A stretch of DNA of 64,000 nt from Pinus tabuliformis (Eukaryota; Streptophyta; Pinopsida; Pinales; Pinaceae). The DNA is taken from NCBI GenBank assembly GCA_031772625.1, contig CM062811.1, positions 647,230,606-647,294,605 on the forward strand, written 5' to 3'. Both the position numbers and the translations under genes were made by a program. The notes below the pieces were generated by a model. That model was not told the origin of the DNA and did not search any database. It was given only the letters and a program-made list of their open reading frames with translations. Of this stretch, positions 1-10,876 are shown in pieces. The stretch's first letter is position 1; every line of letters begins with the position of its first letter.

Positions 1-40
1 AGACCCCTGTAAGTAGCACCCATTTGCTAGATTTGATATG

Positions 41-325
41 TCAGAACTTTCCTGAGAGTATTCTTGGTAGGTTGATCCATTCATCAAACATTATCTCTTC
101 AGGGTTCCATAGGATCGCTAGCCCTCTTGCACTGCCATTGGCATCCTGAGCCATTACTTGGTACTGGGGTTTGAAATTTTCTAGAATTTCCTTCAACTTT
201 CTTTCACTGATCTTAGTTTCCTGTATTATCATGATATTTGGCTTGTCTTTCTTCAATCTCTCTTTAAGGTACCTTTGTTTGCCTCTGTAATTGAGGCCTC
301 TTATATTCCAATATGTAATGATCAT
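41..325 (-). pseudogene. LINE ORF2 N-terminus, endonuclease domain fragment
   Basis: This is the start of an L1-type ORF2, whose product nicks target DNA and reverse transcribes the element. The 94-residue frame opens with the endonuclease signature YWNIRGLN followed by NIMIIQETK, the first two motifs of the exonuclease-endonuclease-phosphatase fold. It stops at 41, and the reverse transcriptase part would lie beyond the left edge. ORF1 of the same element lies upstream on the same strand (527-1254). The early stop and missing remainder make it a relic. The family call is firm; the extent of the element outside the window is unknown. Confidence 0.8.
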
Positions 326-526
326 TTCAACAGTTTGGGGGGTTGTTGGAATAACTATGACAATGGTACTACCCTTCTAGAATTTACTAGTAGCTCCCCA
401 ACTATCTGGATGGACTCATTGAAGGTTCTTCTTCTACGCTTCATCCCCCCTTTTCCTTGGGGTCCTGGTTCTTGCACTTGGCTGGCTTTGGAGCCAAGGT
501 GTTCCGGTTGAACTATGATAGATGTA

Positions 527-1254
527 CCCTATTTGGATTTGTATTGTTGAAAGGTTTCCTTATATAATTGCTTCTGGTCTTCTAGAATGAAACGTTCATC
601 TAAGTGCCTCCATTCTTGCAGTAACCGCTTCATCACTTGTTCCTCGACACCGAGGTCTTCCCTCGGTTTATCAATCTCCATTTGATTATGCTCTGCCATT
701 TGCATGGGGTTCTCCTTTCCTTGAGTTTATATTGCCTCTTTTCTCTTAGGCTTGTTTCCTTCTAGGGATTTTTTTTGGGATTTTAAGCTTCCATTGTAAT
801 GTCAGGGATTGTTGCTCCCGCTTCCTCCTCCTGTAAGACTACGAACTAGTTCTGGTTTCGGTGCTCTTTTTCGTTTTGGCTAACTCTCTAGTTTCTAGTA
901 GGTCTCTGATTCCTTTTCCGTCGGTGAACCTCCTGGAACCCTTCCCCATCTTCTCTTGTCATCAATTCCCCTTCTTTTTTCTCAGTTGTAGGGTTTTCAC
1001 TCTGGTTTAATGGGCAAGCTCGATACAAATGACCATATTCATGGCAGCATCGACATCTGAAAGGGATGTGCTCGTAATCTAGGGGTTGTTTCTAGATCTC
1101 ATCTTGGTATTCCAGTTCTATGAAATCTGGTAGTGGTTCAGTGATGTTCATGTAGATGCAGATTCTACCATAGGAGGTTTACCTTCCCTGTCGCGTAGAT
1201 TCTGCAACCTTAACAAAGGTTCCAATAGAGTTGCTGATAGCTAGTGATTCTAAT
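527..1254 (-). pseudogene. LINE ORF1 C-terminal half with CCHC knuckle
   Basis: ORF1 of plant L1 elements encodes an RNA-binding protein with a DUF4283-like region and a CCHC zinc knuckle. On the minus strand the segment reads GTFVKVAESTRQGR, a stop, then RICIYMNITEPLPDFIELEY and the knuckle FRCRCCHEYGHLYRACP (about 1020-1080). An acidic and basic tail ends in a stop near 527. At least two in-frame stops precede the knuckle. The 5' part stops where a SINE is inserted at 1273. Order and strand match the ORF2 start at 325, so both belong to one LINE. Confidence 0.75.
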
Positions 1255-1272
1255 TTTATTCTCTTTCTCTTT

Positions 1273-1524
1273 GTGTTTTTTTTAAGGGTGGTTCATAAAC
1301 ATTGGGTGGCCACTATATCCACGAGAAAATCCAATTAGATTAACCCAAAGGGATCAACCAACGGAGAAAATCTAGTTAGATGAACTTGAAGGGATCTACC
1401 TACTAGCCAAACAAGCAAGGCCTAACCCCAAAGGCGTTGAGGAGATTTGACCCCGTGACCTCTCAACTGACTAAATACTTAACAACGAGAACTCGACCAA
1501 CAACTGAACTAACTCTTAAGACTA
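1273..1524 (-). mobile_element. tRNA-derived SINE with 9-bp target-site duplication
   Basis: Read on the minus strand, this 252-bp block has an A-box-like TTAGTTCAGTTGTTGGTCGA and, about 45 bases later, a B-box-like GGGGTCAAATCTCC, the two internal RNA polymerase III promoter elements of tRNA-derived SINEs. It ends in CCCTTAAAAAAAACAC, an A-rich tail. The 9-mer tttctcttt lies on both sides (1264-1272 and 1525-1533), as expected for a target-site duplication. It sits at the 5' edge of the recognisable LINE ORF1, so it landed in or beside that element. I do not recognise the SINE family. Confidence 0.65.
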
Positions 1525-1533
1525 TTTCTCTTT

Positions 1534-4500
1534 AGGGTTTTATTCCTGAACTCATTCTTAATAATTACTTCATTACATTCCAACTTAATATATACTTATA
1601 TTGATTTGCATAGGTTACATTACTTGAAACTCCGGTTAGAATATACTACATCATAACATTCAATATACTAAATATGGAGTTATTAAAGGTATGGATCCTA
1701 GTTCCATTCACGATGTTAGATATGCAAATATAAAATATGAGTGATCACGGCTCCACGACCTTAAATGTTTAAACTATTTAACATTATGTTTGTGAATCGT
1801 TGATAATTCCTAACAATACTTCATTTGTTTGTTGTTCATATTTTCGAGGCATAGTTGTGAGTTTCGATGTGGAATTTTTTTGTTAAACCTTCAATTGAAA
1901 TTTATTCCACGATTCTCTAGATTGTTTTGTCACTGAGCGGGAATGTTTGCTCGTTTACCACATAATAACTATTCCGTATCGAATAATTATATGGTTAAGG
2001 TTTTGTTTAACAATTCAACAATTATGATTATCAATAACGCGATTTTTTGAAAGTCTTTGCGGGTTTTTCTAGTCGAAATCTGGCAGGAATTTATTGGAAT
2101 CGCAAGTTTGATAGCTAGTTTCTGCACAATGAAAGCTTCTCATGAGTTTTTCAGGGTGCTGAATCCAAATATGCAGTTAAAAAACCATTTTAACTGCAAC
2201 AAATCAAGATTTAACCTCAATTTCTTCTGCCGGATTCCGTCACCGGAATCTACAAAAAATCGCATTATAGACAACTCCTTATCAATAGGGTTTTTACAGT
2301 GGTTTAATGACCTCTTCATTTTCTTTCGTGTTTTTCAAACAAACCATTCCATTTCTTTCTCTGAATTTCTCTCTCTGTTGCGCCGATTCATGTGGCTAGG
2401 ATTTCACTGATTTCACTATGGCATATGCCAGTCACCGCCTAGCCTTTTAATATGTGTATGCTAATTACTTTCCTGCAGACATAACTTACACTGGTTGAAT
2501 GATGGAAATTCACTTTGCAATCTGTCAATTTGGAGGGGTTACTTATTCACTGGACTCTGAAATTTCTGCCACGATGGGTTTTTTATGTTTTTTTTCAGTG
2601 ACTTGTATCTACCTTATAAATTTTCATTCTCTAATTTGGTTGCAAGGAATTTTAGTCTAATCCCATTTTTATTTAAATGTTTTATTTCATAGGTTTTTCC
2701 AAAGTCTTCATTATAGTCTCCCAGTGATTCTTACAGGTCAACGCAGAGAGTAAATCGACACAATAATTTTTTTCCGTCTCAAGGGTATGTAGAATCATTA
2801 TCCTCACAATAAATCTTATTTTATTGTTTTTATAAATAGTAATTTGTTGTATAAATATAACTCCTTTTTTTCTATGTTTCTCTACACGTTTTGTAGACAT
2901 CTAGATTGTAGATATGAAATTTGTTTTTCTTTCTTCATGAATGGAACTATGGTCCTAATTTTGTTTCATAACACTCCTTCGATTTCATTTGTTTAAAATC
3001 CTTCTGGCTGTACATCCAACATTTCCTCTTTATTTTGTTCTCAAAATATCCTCAAAGGTATTTCCTCCTTCATTACTAGGGTATCTCTTCTAAAATCAGG
3101 GTTTTCAGTTTTACGAGTAACTGTGACATTCTTTTCTCATTTATCAGTATCAGCACAGTTGTTTTTACAACTTCATTACAATTATTACATAGGGATTCTT
3201 GTATATCCACTGAGTGTACTCCTGGTATATTACAGACATAATTTTCTTTCCTTATAAATAGTTAAAAATCCCATGTTTTTCGGCAGAGATTTTTCTTTCA
3301 GTCCTCTACCTCTGTGTTTTTACTTCTATAGAAATTTTCTTGGAAAAATCCCTTTAACAACTCATTATAAATGGTATTTTAGTACTTTTCATAAAAAAAA
3401 TCTCCCGATTTTTTTTTCTTAGGGTTTCATTTTTTTTTTCATGGAGGTATCATTCTTACCCTACGTTTCTTTTGTTGACTATTGAAGATTCTAATCTGTA
3501 AATTTCTTTTCTACAAGTGGAAGTCTAGCGTGACCATATACTTAATCAGGTATTATGACTCTTTCCTGTCATTTCCTTCTACTGTTGATTCTTACGTAAT
3601 GTTTATATAAATCGAATGTTTATACTAAACACAAACAAGTTTATTGATTGTATTTTCCCAGGTACTATCCTGCTCAGATTCACACAAGTTCTGGTGGCAT
3701 TCACTGGAATTTTCAATTATTAAACTTACAAATGATTTTTTTTTTTTTTTTTTCCATTCCTAGGTTGGAACTACCACACCAACTCTTTGGCTTCTCATTT
3801 GTATGGAGAGATACATCCACTACAGACGTCATTTTATTTTATTTTAAAAACATCTATGAGCATGTATCTTAGTTGAAGGGATATAAAAATTCCCACTCAT
3901 ATTTATTTTTATAATTAAACTGGCTAAGTACCACATCTTAACTGTACAATTATGTATAACCGATTAAAAAAGGAACTTATAGATTAAGCCTCAATTTATC
4001 TGGATTGTTTTGGTTTTATATATGTATATGTTTACATTCCCATTCCTAAATAATTCAACTGATATCAAAACTACAAAATTTTGATTCCTATAGTTTGTTA
4101 GATTGTTGTTTGATTCCTATATTTGATAATTATATGATGTTCAAAGGAAATGTCTTTCATATTCACCTTATAAATGGCTATATATGTATAGTACTACACA
4201 ATTTCATATTCAAGCTCCTTCTGCTTATTATTTGTCATGCTTTCCATTTTGATATTCAATCTCATTTTATATTTCTATAAGCTCTAGTAGTAAAATCAGT
4301 TTCCTACCATGCATGCAAGTTATTTGTTTTTTCTTATTCACAAAATTATTTACAGAATTTTTCGAAGGCATACTTTCTTTGCGCTACCACATGAATTCTC
4401 TTATTCTTTTTTTTTTACACTCTTGTCGGTGTCAACTTAAATACCTTACGAGTTCCTTTCGCCCATACCACCTAAGGCACTATTCATGTTTACTGTAACT

Positions 4501-5600
4501 TGTATGTGCATAATTTCACTATACACTTACGCATTTAACTATTCAAGTTAGTTTTCTCCTCTGATTCAAAGTAAAGAACTCTACGGTTCTTATAGAATAA
4601 CCATTTTCTATGTTCAAATCTCTTCTCATTCTAACTTTTATTGTAACCTACATAGTATACAGAAACACTTCTCAAAAAATATTTCGGATTTACAAACTAG
4701 GCAGAATCAAACTGTAATTGCTACAATTATTTGCATTTGATTTCTTTTTATACATTTTGCCGTCAATCAATTTATTTTAATAACAAAAACTAAACGAAAA
4801 GGAAAATTCTCCAACATAAAAAATAATCGATTTGTGCTGCTGCTACTTAACACAATTATTCCATTTTGAATAAGATAAGTAAACAAGTTTTTGTATGTAA
4901 AAAATATACGGTTAGAAACACAAACTTGTAATTTATTTATTTATTTTATTTTATTTGTATCTTATGGGAACTACAAATTAAGTACTTTGGCTCCTCCTAA
5001 TCTTGACACAATTTTTGCTGGTCCCCCGAGCAATTAAGCTTGCAATATTCTTTCTCTCTATATTGTTCTTTTTTGCTTCTCTTTAGTCACTCAATTGTCC
5101 TTTCTCAAGAAAATTATTAGATAAAAACCATAAAATCAGAGTTTTTTCTTTATTCATCTACCATTTTTAGGTGGTTATTAATTTCCTCGACCTCATCAAC
5201 AGATGGAAGGTGGTTAACTGCGTATTTATGAGCTTTTGTTTCCCACTTTTGGAGACAACTTCATGTCTTCTAGGAAACATTAAATTGACCAATACATAAT
5301 TTAAAAAAATTAAATCTAATCACCCAGATTAGATGCCTAGGACTTGTTGATAGATAATTTATTCCAAAACAATAATTGCAGTTTTTTTTCTCTTTCAGCC
5401 ATTTGTATTTCAATCATTAGTTTCCCAATTTTTTTTTTTTTAATTAGCAAAATATAACATAATGTAATTTTTTAACAACAGTTACAAATCAATTATTAAT
5501 TTATTATCAGTAAATTACTCATAATTAAGTATCTATATGTCTCTAAATGTAGCAACCTAAATTCAAATTTAAACATATATACATGTAATTACAATAAAAT
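1534..5600. other. AT-rich intergenic sequence, no gene seen
   Basis: About 4 kb of AT-rich and often pyrimidine-rich DNA with homopolymer runs. The longest frames (for example 2057-2410) have low-complexity composition and no recognisable domain. A segment at 2140-2225 resembles 48715-48795 in the same orientation, sharing gagtttttcagggtgc, so at least part is a dispersed repeat. I see no tRNA, LTR pair or coding remnant. Confidence 0.6.
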
Positions 5601-5758
5601 CTTCAAGCCTAGGGATATCACATTAGGTCTCCTGCAAGGACCAATTGATTGCCACTCAACAGTCCACTACTTTGAAAGGTGTCACAAAAAATTCACCTGT
5701 CGGAATATGGCCCATAACAGTTTACCATAGTCACCAGTTTGGAGAGGCACCTGATTTT

Positions 5759-6056
5759 TCCATCAAGGATGATTCCAACTTTAGATTGATAAGTCGAGAA
5801 AGAGGCAACAAAAGGATCCTCGGCCATAACGAGACTGCTAGATTGCCCTTCTGCATCTATCGCATAGACACACCAGCCTAGGCGAAATTGGTAGAAAAAC
5901 TCTTGGTTCCATCAAGGATGATTCCAAATTTAGATTGGTAAGTCGAGAAAGAGGCAACAAAAGGATCCTAGGCCATAACGAGACTGCTAGATTGCCCTTC
6001 TGCATCTATCGCATAGACACACCAGCCTAGGCGAAATTGGTAGAAAAACTCTTGGG
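5759..6056. repeat. Tandem duplication, 2 x 149 bp
   Basis: A unit beginning tccatcaaggatgattcc at 5759 is repeated at 5908 with only a few substitutions (for example cctcggcc against cctaggcc). The second copy runs to the ctcttgg near 6056. High similarity suggests a fairly recent duplication. It lies downstream of the LINE-like ORF1 remnant at 6614-7765 on the minus strand and may belong to that element's tail. Confidence 0.85.
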
Positions 6057-6354
6057 CTTTGTGTTGAAAATGCATGGTTTCCTGAAAAAACATGATTGAG
6101 GGTTGATGACACTCGATTAAGCTTCTTAGAAAGAGGGATTTCATTCTTCCCCAGGCCTAAGCTTCTTAACAAGAGGGATTTCGAGCTTCCCCTAGGCCCC
6201 TAATGTTGAGGGAGAGAAATTTCATTTCCAGTTATCTGAGGCAAGCATCTGCGTTCCAGGATGAAGAAGGATTAGAGAGCTCACGAGTGGGGCTTCTATA
6301 GCCATCAATTTTTTATTTTCCTTTTTCTTTTTTTGAACATTGATAAAAGAATAT

Positions 6355-6626
6355 GAAAGAGGGGGGAAATCTAACAGGGGAAGGGATGAGGAATTGAGAA
6401 TAGGGAAAGGGGAAGGGTTAAGGATATTGCAAGAGGCGGGTAGGGATGGAGGAGGAGGGAAAGGCTAGGTGTTGGCATTTCTTTTTTCTTACAGTGAATA
6501 ATCTGAAAGGGGGGAAATCCAACATTGGAAGGGACACGAGGAATTGAGAACAGGGATGGGGAAGGGTTAAGGATATTTCAAGAGGTGGGTAGGGATGGAG
6601 GAGGAGGGAAAAACTAGGTGTTGGCA
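6355..6626. repeat. Tandem duplication, purine-rich, period about 148 bp
   Basis: Two copies of a purine-rich block share ggggaaatc, gaggaattgagaa, gggatggaggaggaggga and actaggtgttggc, or close variants. The a-run in ggggaaatc falls at 6367 and 6515, a 148-bp offset, and the copies carry scattered substitutions. The period nearly equals that of the duplication at 5759-6056, but the sequences are unrelated. Confidence 0.8.
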
Positions 6627-7765
6627 AGAAGAGTACAAATTAACACTACTAGAGGAACAAAGAGGCAACGGATCCCAACCATTAAGAGGTTATAATTGGA
6701 GTGGGTAAACATATCTGAGAGAGAGATTGGAGGAGGGAAGGGGCCCAAATCCAAGGATCCCTTTGAGGAGGTCCAACAGGGCTCAACATATACTTGATGG
6801 GAGTACGAGGCAGTTGGCGAAGCTTCTAGGTTCGAAACTGAAGGGTTTAGAGACCTGTGAAAGAATGACAGAAACCCTAGCATAGAGACATGGACTGAGG
6901 GTAATGACACTGGAGGAGAGTGGGACATTTTAGCAAAATTAAGACCCAGGACTGTTAAGGAATTATTTAAACCCTTCATCTTCGAAACTGAGTTGGTTCC
7001 AGTCGACACATAATTTTGATTTAGCTCATCTAACATGACAATGTCTTCATTAGATAAATTAGATATCAAAGAGTCATGAATAGAATCTACCTGTGCAAAG
7101 AAGGCATCTGAGGCATGCGTTTCCTAAGTAGGTACTCTAGAGGTAGTAATCCCATCCGACAACAATTTCATCGAATCCGAGTGGGAGGAGAAGGTCACAA
7201 GGTGACCAACAGTTGCACCCTAAGCTTTCACGATGGAAAATATGGATCACCTCGTTTCACCATCATTGGGCAAGGATGACAGATCTATCCACTGAGTAAT
7301 AAAATATGACATGTCCTGGAGCGGTCTGGGCTGAATACCAACATCCTTTCCTCGCAATGGGCATCTATAGTCCTTGCGTAAGTGTCCCATTTGGTGGCAC
7401 TCGAGACAACGAAATGGAATTTTCCAATAATAGAGAGGTTGGTTGTATGTTTTATCTCCACAGGTGATTAGAATTTCCTCATGAAGGTTAACCTCCGAGT
7501 CTAGCTCTACCAATACACAAGCCACTCCCTTGTCAAACTCCACAAGAGATTTAATGTCAAAATATATTAATTTATTGAGAGTATTTTCTACCCTGATAAG
7601 GATGTCCTTCATTTAGAGTTTTAGAGGAAAGCTCGACAATTTCACCCAAAAATACCGGAGTCACGGTTTCTCTTTTGTTGGATTGAAATTCACATGCCAC
7701 CTTTGGGTCCACAGGAAGCCTCTACCAAAGACCCAAGATTTAGAGAAAATATTTAAGTCAATAGA
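6614..7765 (-). pseudogene. Second LINE-type ORF1 remnant (DUF4283 plus CCHC)
   Basis: Minus-strand translation gives a DUF4283-type core followed by a zinc knuckle, the layout of plant L1 ORF1 RNA-binding proteins. From 7765 leftward it reads WVFGRGFLWTQRW, then DILIRVENTLNKLIYFD, an acidic stretch ending VELDSEVNLHEEI, and YWKIPFRCLECHQMGHL with RKDYRC completing the knuckle with one extra residue. At least two stops fall near 7610-7670. A further open frame (6614-7069) with no recognisable domain is plausibly the variable C-terminal linker. It is not continuous with the LINE at 1-1254. Similar DUF4283-CCHC proteins also occur outside LINEs, so the element class is probable, not proven. Confidence 0.65.
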
Positions 7766-7769
7766 GCAC

Positions 7770-9580
7770 TCCTTATTATAATGGTCTTGCATGTTTGTTG
7801 AATTTGATGAATTTTATTGTTACATGCTTTTACTTCTATTATATCTTTTGCAACAACATCTAGACAAACGGTAATAGTAAAATACATCAAGTGTTTCCAT
7901 CTACCAACAATAATAAAATTTGTTTTTGAATTTTATTTAAGTCTTGGTTTAATATGAAGGATTTGGACAAATTCAACGTTGTTTTCTTTTTTCCTTTTTA
8001 ACATCATGAAAATTTGGCCTTGTTAAGATTTAATTACTTTAATGATTATATGTAATAAGGAAAATTGGAAAATATCATTTTTGGTAAATAATCCCTCTCC
8101 TAATTGCATATTTAGAGAAATGTTTATGCATGTTTATGAACATGCTTACAATTATCAAATTTTCTATTTAAAATAAAGTTGCTATCTTTTTTTCACGAAA
8201 TGTGTATATATATATATATATATTTATTGATTGTTGTTCGAGTCAACAAAGTTTAAGTTTATATTTATTGAAAGAGTTTAATTTATTCCCTGTAGATCTT
8301 TCGACCACCGAGAATTGCATCTTCGACATGCACACAACACCAGACCTACCTTAAATGCTCCTGCTCACTCTCACCATGTGTGACATCCTCCCAATACGAC
8401 TGTTGGCGGCAATGGTTAACTGCATAGGGCCCTCCATATCACCTTGCATGAATATCGCATATCCAACATGGATTGTCAGTACTGTCCTCCTCCTCGATGT
8501 CTTCAAACTATTAAATGTTCAAAAACTCTGCATACCATACTCCACAGCACTGGGATCCTCCCACATTATAATTCATTTTGTCCCTACAACAATGGTGCTC
8601 CTACCCCATGGTGGATTGGTTATCTCCTGGGATCTCCCTGACAGACAAATTTACCCCATTTATGATTGCATCATGCACTCTTGCTTTGAACTGTGGAGTC
8701 TCGGTCCATTCTGGGACACTTGGCCTTTCAAATGCACCATTATTTATCCTACCTTCACGACCCTTTTCAGGCATTCCATGCAGCACTGATTATATAAAGC
8801 TCCCACGCAGTTCACTGGGTGGCAGAGCTTAGGAAATTACTTTGTGTTAGAACATGATGCTCAATACTATGCGGCTCCTAGGTTAGCGTCTAGACGAAGG
8901 GCTCTATCTTGGCCAGACGTGCTAATTTGAGGTTGGATATATATTTGGCTATCCTCGCTCCCTCTATGTAAACTCTTTCAATTTCGTTGTCGTTCTAGTT
9001 TGAGTCTTTGGTCTCTAGATGGGTACAATCATTTATGTTCTTCTTTGGTCTCTAGTTGGGTACAATCATTTATGTTCTTCATTTTATTTTTGCATAACAC
9101 GGGGTTAGGCCCAGTGTTTGAGTTGGTCATCGTCCTTTCCCCGACTTCCCTGCAAGGTTCTGATCCAACTGGTGTCTCTTTTAACTGCTCGGTCCTTGCC
9201 TGTGGGGTTTGGTACTCAAGCACCTTCTCAATCTGGTTTTGAGTTAGTCTCCAAGGGTTCTCAACTTCCTATGTTTCTCTCTGTTGTTAAGGTCCATGCT
9301 AAATTTAAGGTCTACAGTCACATTAAACACATCAAGGTTCATATAATAGTTCTCATATATAATCCTTTAGATTGTACCAAGGTGTGTCACTTGCGTCTAC
9401 TCTTGGGGTTCCATAATCAGTTTCATATGCATTTTAGGGTGGCCATTTACAACTCTATCACCATATCATCCTTTATCTGCCGAGTCGTAAATTAGTCCTC
9501 GTCAGCAACTACACTCAATCCACTTACTGAGTTGTTATTATATACAATGGTCAATTGTAGTCCAGTTAGTGGTTTTTTGC
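7770..9580. other. Intergenic, no gene recognised
   Basis: No coding signature is visible. Overlapping frames at 8355-8832 on both strands lack recognisable motifs. The stretch holds a short (TA)n run near 8207-8223 and a 37-bp tandem duplication at 9005-9078 built on tctttggtctctag. Confidence 0.6.
9005..9078. repeat. Tandem duplication, 2 x 37 bp
   Basis: A 37-bp unit starting tctttggtctctagatggg at 9005 recurs at 9042 with a single visible difference (agatggg against agttggg). There are only two copies, adjacent without spacers. Confidence 0.85.
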
Positions 9581-9589
9581 AGGGAATAT

Positions 9590-10166
9590 ATGGCACTTAG
9601 ACAACAACAATTGGCTCGTCGAGGAGGCATTGCTGGGTCTTCTTCCACCAAGCACTGACACCTCTTCGACTGGGATTCCATCGTCAACTTCTTTGAGGCT
9701 GCTCCATTGGAGGCTAGGAAGGAAATTTTGAAGCTAGAGGCCAAAGTATTTGGTGTTCGATAATACTTTTCAGAATTCAGATCAGTGGAGGTTGTCTTAA
9801 ATTGGTTCCAGGCCCTGGGAAATTCAAAAAGAGATCCTTTACTTCTTGCATTCCATCACTCTTCATCGTCAGTTGGAGACCTTGTTAAACATGGTAATCA
9901 GAGATAAACAAATTGATAATTACAAGATATTTGTCGGGTAGGAAGACATCAAATGGATTATGAGAGACATCAACTACAACTTGGATAATATAGCAGTACG
10001 ACTGAACCGACTGGAAAGGTATATTGCAACAGATTCTGATAATGAATCAAATGGCCATGATGAAGAGGAAGTCATTATCAACATGGTCCCTATCAACTCC
10101 ATTCCTGCTAACTCAGACCCACCAGCGAACAATTCACATGGATCTACAGTCATCATCCTTGACTAG
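9590..10166 (+). pseudogene. Unrecognised broken coding sequence
   Basis: The plus strand reads as a protein-like sequence if at least one frameshift and a few stops are allowed. An N-terminal part has RQQQLARRGGIAGSSSTK and NFFEAAPLEARKEILKLEA. A middle part has LHRQLETLLNMVIRDKQID, and a C-terminal part, open from 9960, has NLDNIAVRLNRLERYIATD and an acidic tail ending at 10166. The heptad-like LDNIAVRLNRLERYI looks coiled-coil forming. I do not recognise the family. It could be a structural gene of a mobile element, but no RT, protease or LTR is attached. Confidence 0.35.
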
Positions 10167-10534
10167 TCTACTCAGATTTCTGCTTTACTACTTATGTTTC
10201 TATGGCATCTATGTTTTGTTTACTATTTGGTATTGTTTCTAGTACTTGTCTCAGTTTGATCGAATAACAATTTTGTATAGGGGAAGATAAGACGCTGAAC
10301 ATTCATAACCACGGTATTTTACTACTATGGTACTTTCAGAGTTTTGATTGATCTTAGCAGTGGAACTTCATGTCCTTGATTTTCGATTGTAATACACGAA
10401 ATACTTACATAAAAAAAAGTAATTTTTTTTAAAATTAATATATATATATAAATTTATAATATGTTTTTATAATGAATTAAAGGGTGTTTGATTTTGAATT
10501 TACGAGGAAAAAGATGTTTAGACATAGCTATTTT

Positions 10535-10608
10535 CTCTTCATCGTTTAGTTCGGATAGCATACCTGGTTTTCACCCAGGCCACCTGGTTTCAAATACTGG
10601 CAACAGAA
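10535..10608 (+). tRNA. Decayed tRNA-Glu(UUC)-like sequence
   Basis: The segment resembles plant nuclear tRNA-Glu. It has a D-arm-like tcgtttagttcggatagcat, a perfect 5-bp anticodon stem cctgg/ccagg enclosing the 7-base loop ttttcac with UUC as anticodon, and a T-arm containing ggtttcaaa. The 3' acceptor caacaga agrees with the expected end, but the 5' acceptor (ctcttca) and the T-stem no longer pair well. It is most likely a pseudogene. It lies about 180 bp upstream of an intact-looking tRNA-Asn on the same strand. Confidence 0.5.
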
Positions 10609-10763
10609 TTAATTTTGAAATTTTGCGTTTTCCGACCAGATTTAGTTTATGAGGAGGACGTAAGAATACCTAACAGTGGGTAAGGGTAAGGGAATTATAG
10701 AAGAACTAGACTCCGCCTTGGGTAACCAGTAAGGAGTTAAAAATTCAATCACAAAACCGAATA

Positions 10764-10790
10764 GCTGGAGTAGCTCAGTTGGTTAGAGCA
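10764..10790 (+). repeat. Tandem copy of the tRNA-Asn 5' part
   Basis: These 27 bases duplicate the first 26 bases of the tRNA-Asn that follows immediately (acceptor strand, A box and D arm), ending agagca in place of agagcg. It lacks an anticodon, T arm and 3' acceptor, so it cannot be a tRNA. It places a second A box 27 bp upstream of the gene's own. Confidence 0.9.
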
Positions 10791-10807
10791 GCTGGAGTAG
10801 CTCAGTT

Positions 10808-10840
<33 letters not shown>

Positions 10841-10864
10841 GAGGTTCAAGCCCTCCTTCTAGCG
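10791..10864 (+). tRNA. tRNA-Asn(GUU), nuclear type
   Basis: This 74-base gene folds as a complete cloverleaf. The acceptor gctggag pairs with ttctagc using two G-U pairs, with G as discriminator. The D stem is gctc/gagc, the anticodon stem tgtgg/ccaca holds loop ctgttaa (anticodon GUU), and the T stem ggagg/cctcc holds ttcaagc. The A box (tagctcagttgg) and B box (ggttcaagccc) are present. The type matches nuclear plant tRNA-Asn and not plastid trnN. No T-run follows directly; the first TTTT is about 40 bases downstream. The duplicated 5' part and the downstream array are unusual, but the gene itself looks functional. Confidence 0.9.
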
Positions 10865-10876
10865 TTCATGCATTAT

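Noticed and set aside
2057..2410. A 117-codon frame in AT-rich DNA
   Set aside because: No motifs, Phe-rich from T-rich DNA, and it overlaps a dispersed repeat also seen near 48.7 kb.
8355..8832. Overlapping long frames on both strands
   Set aside because: No domain, no homologous copy in the window and Trp/Ile-rich low-information sequence; probably chance.
9005..9078. Possible CRISPR-like or satellite array
   Set aside because: Only two adjacent copies without spacers in plant nuclear DNA.
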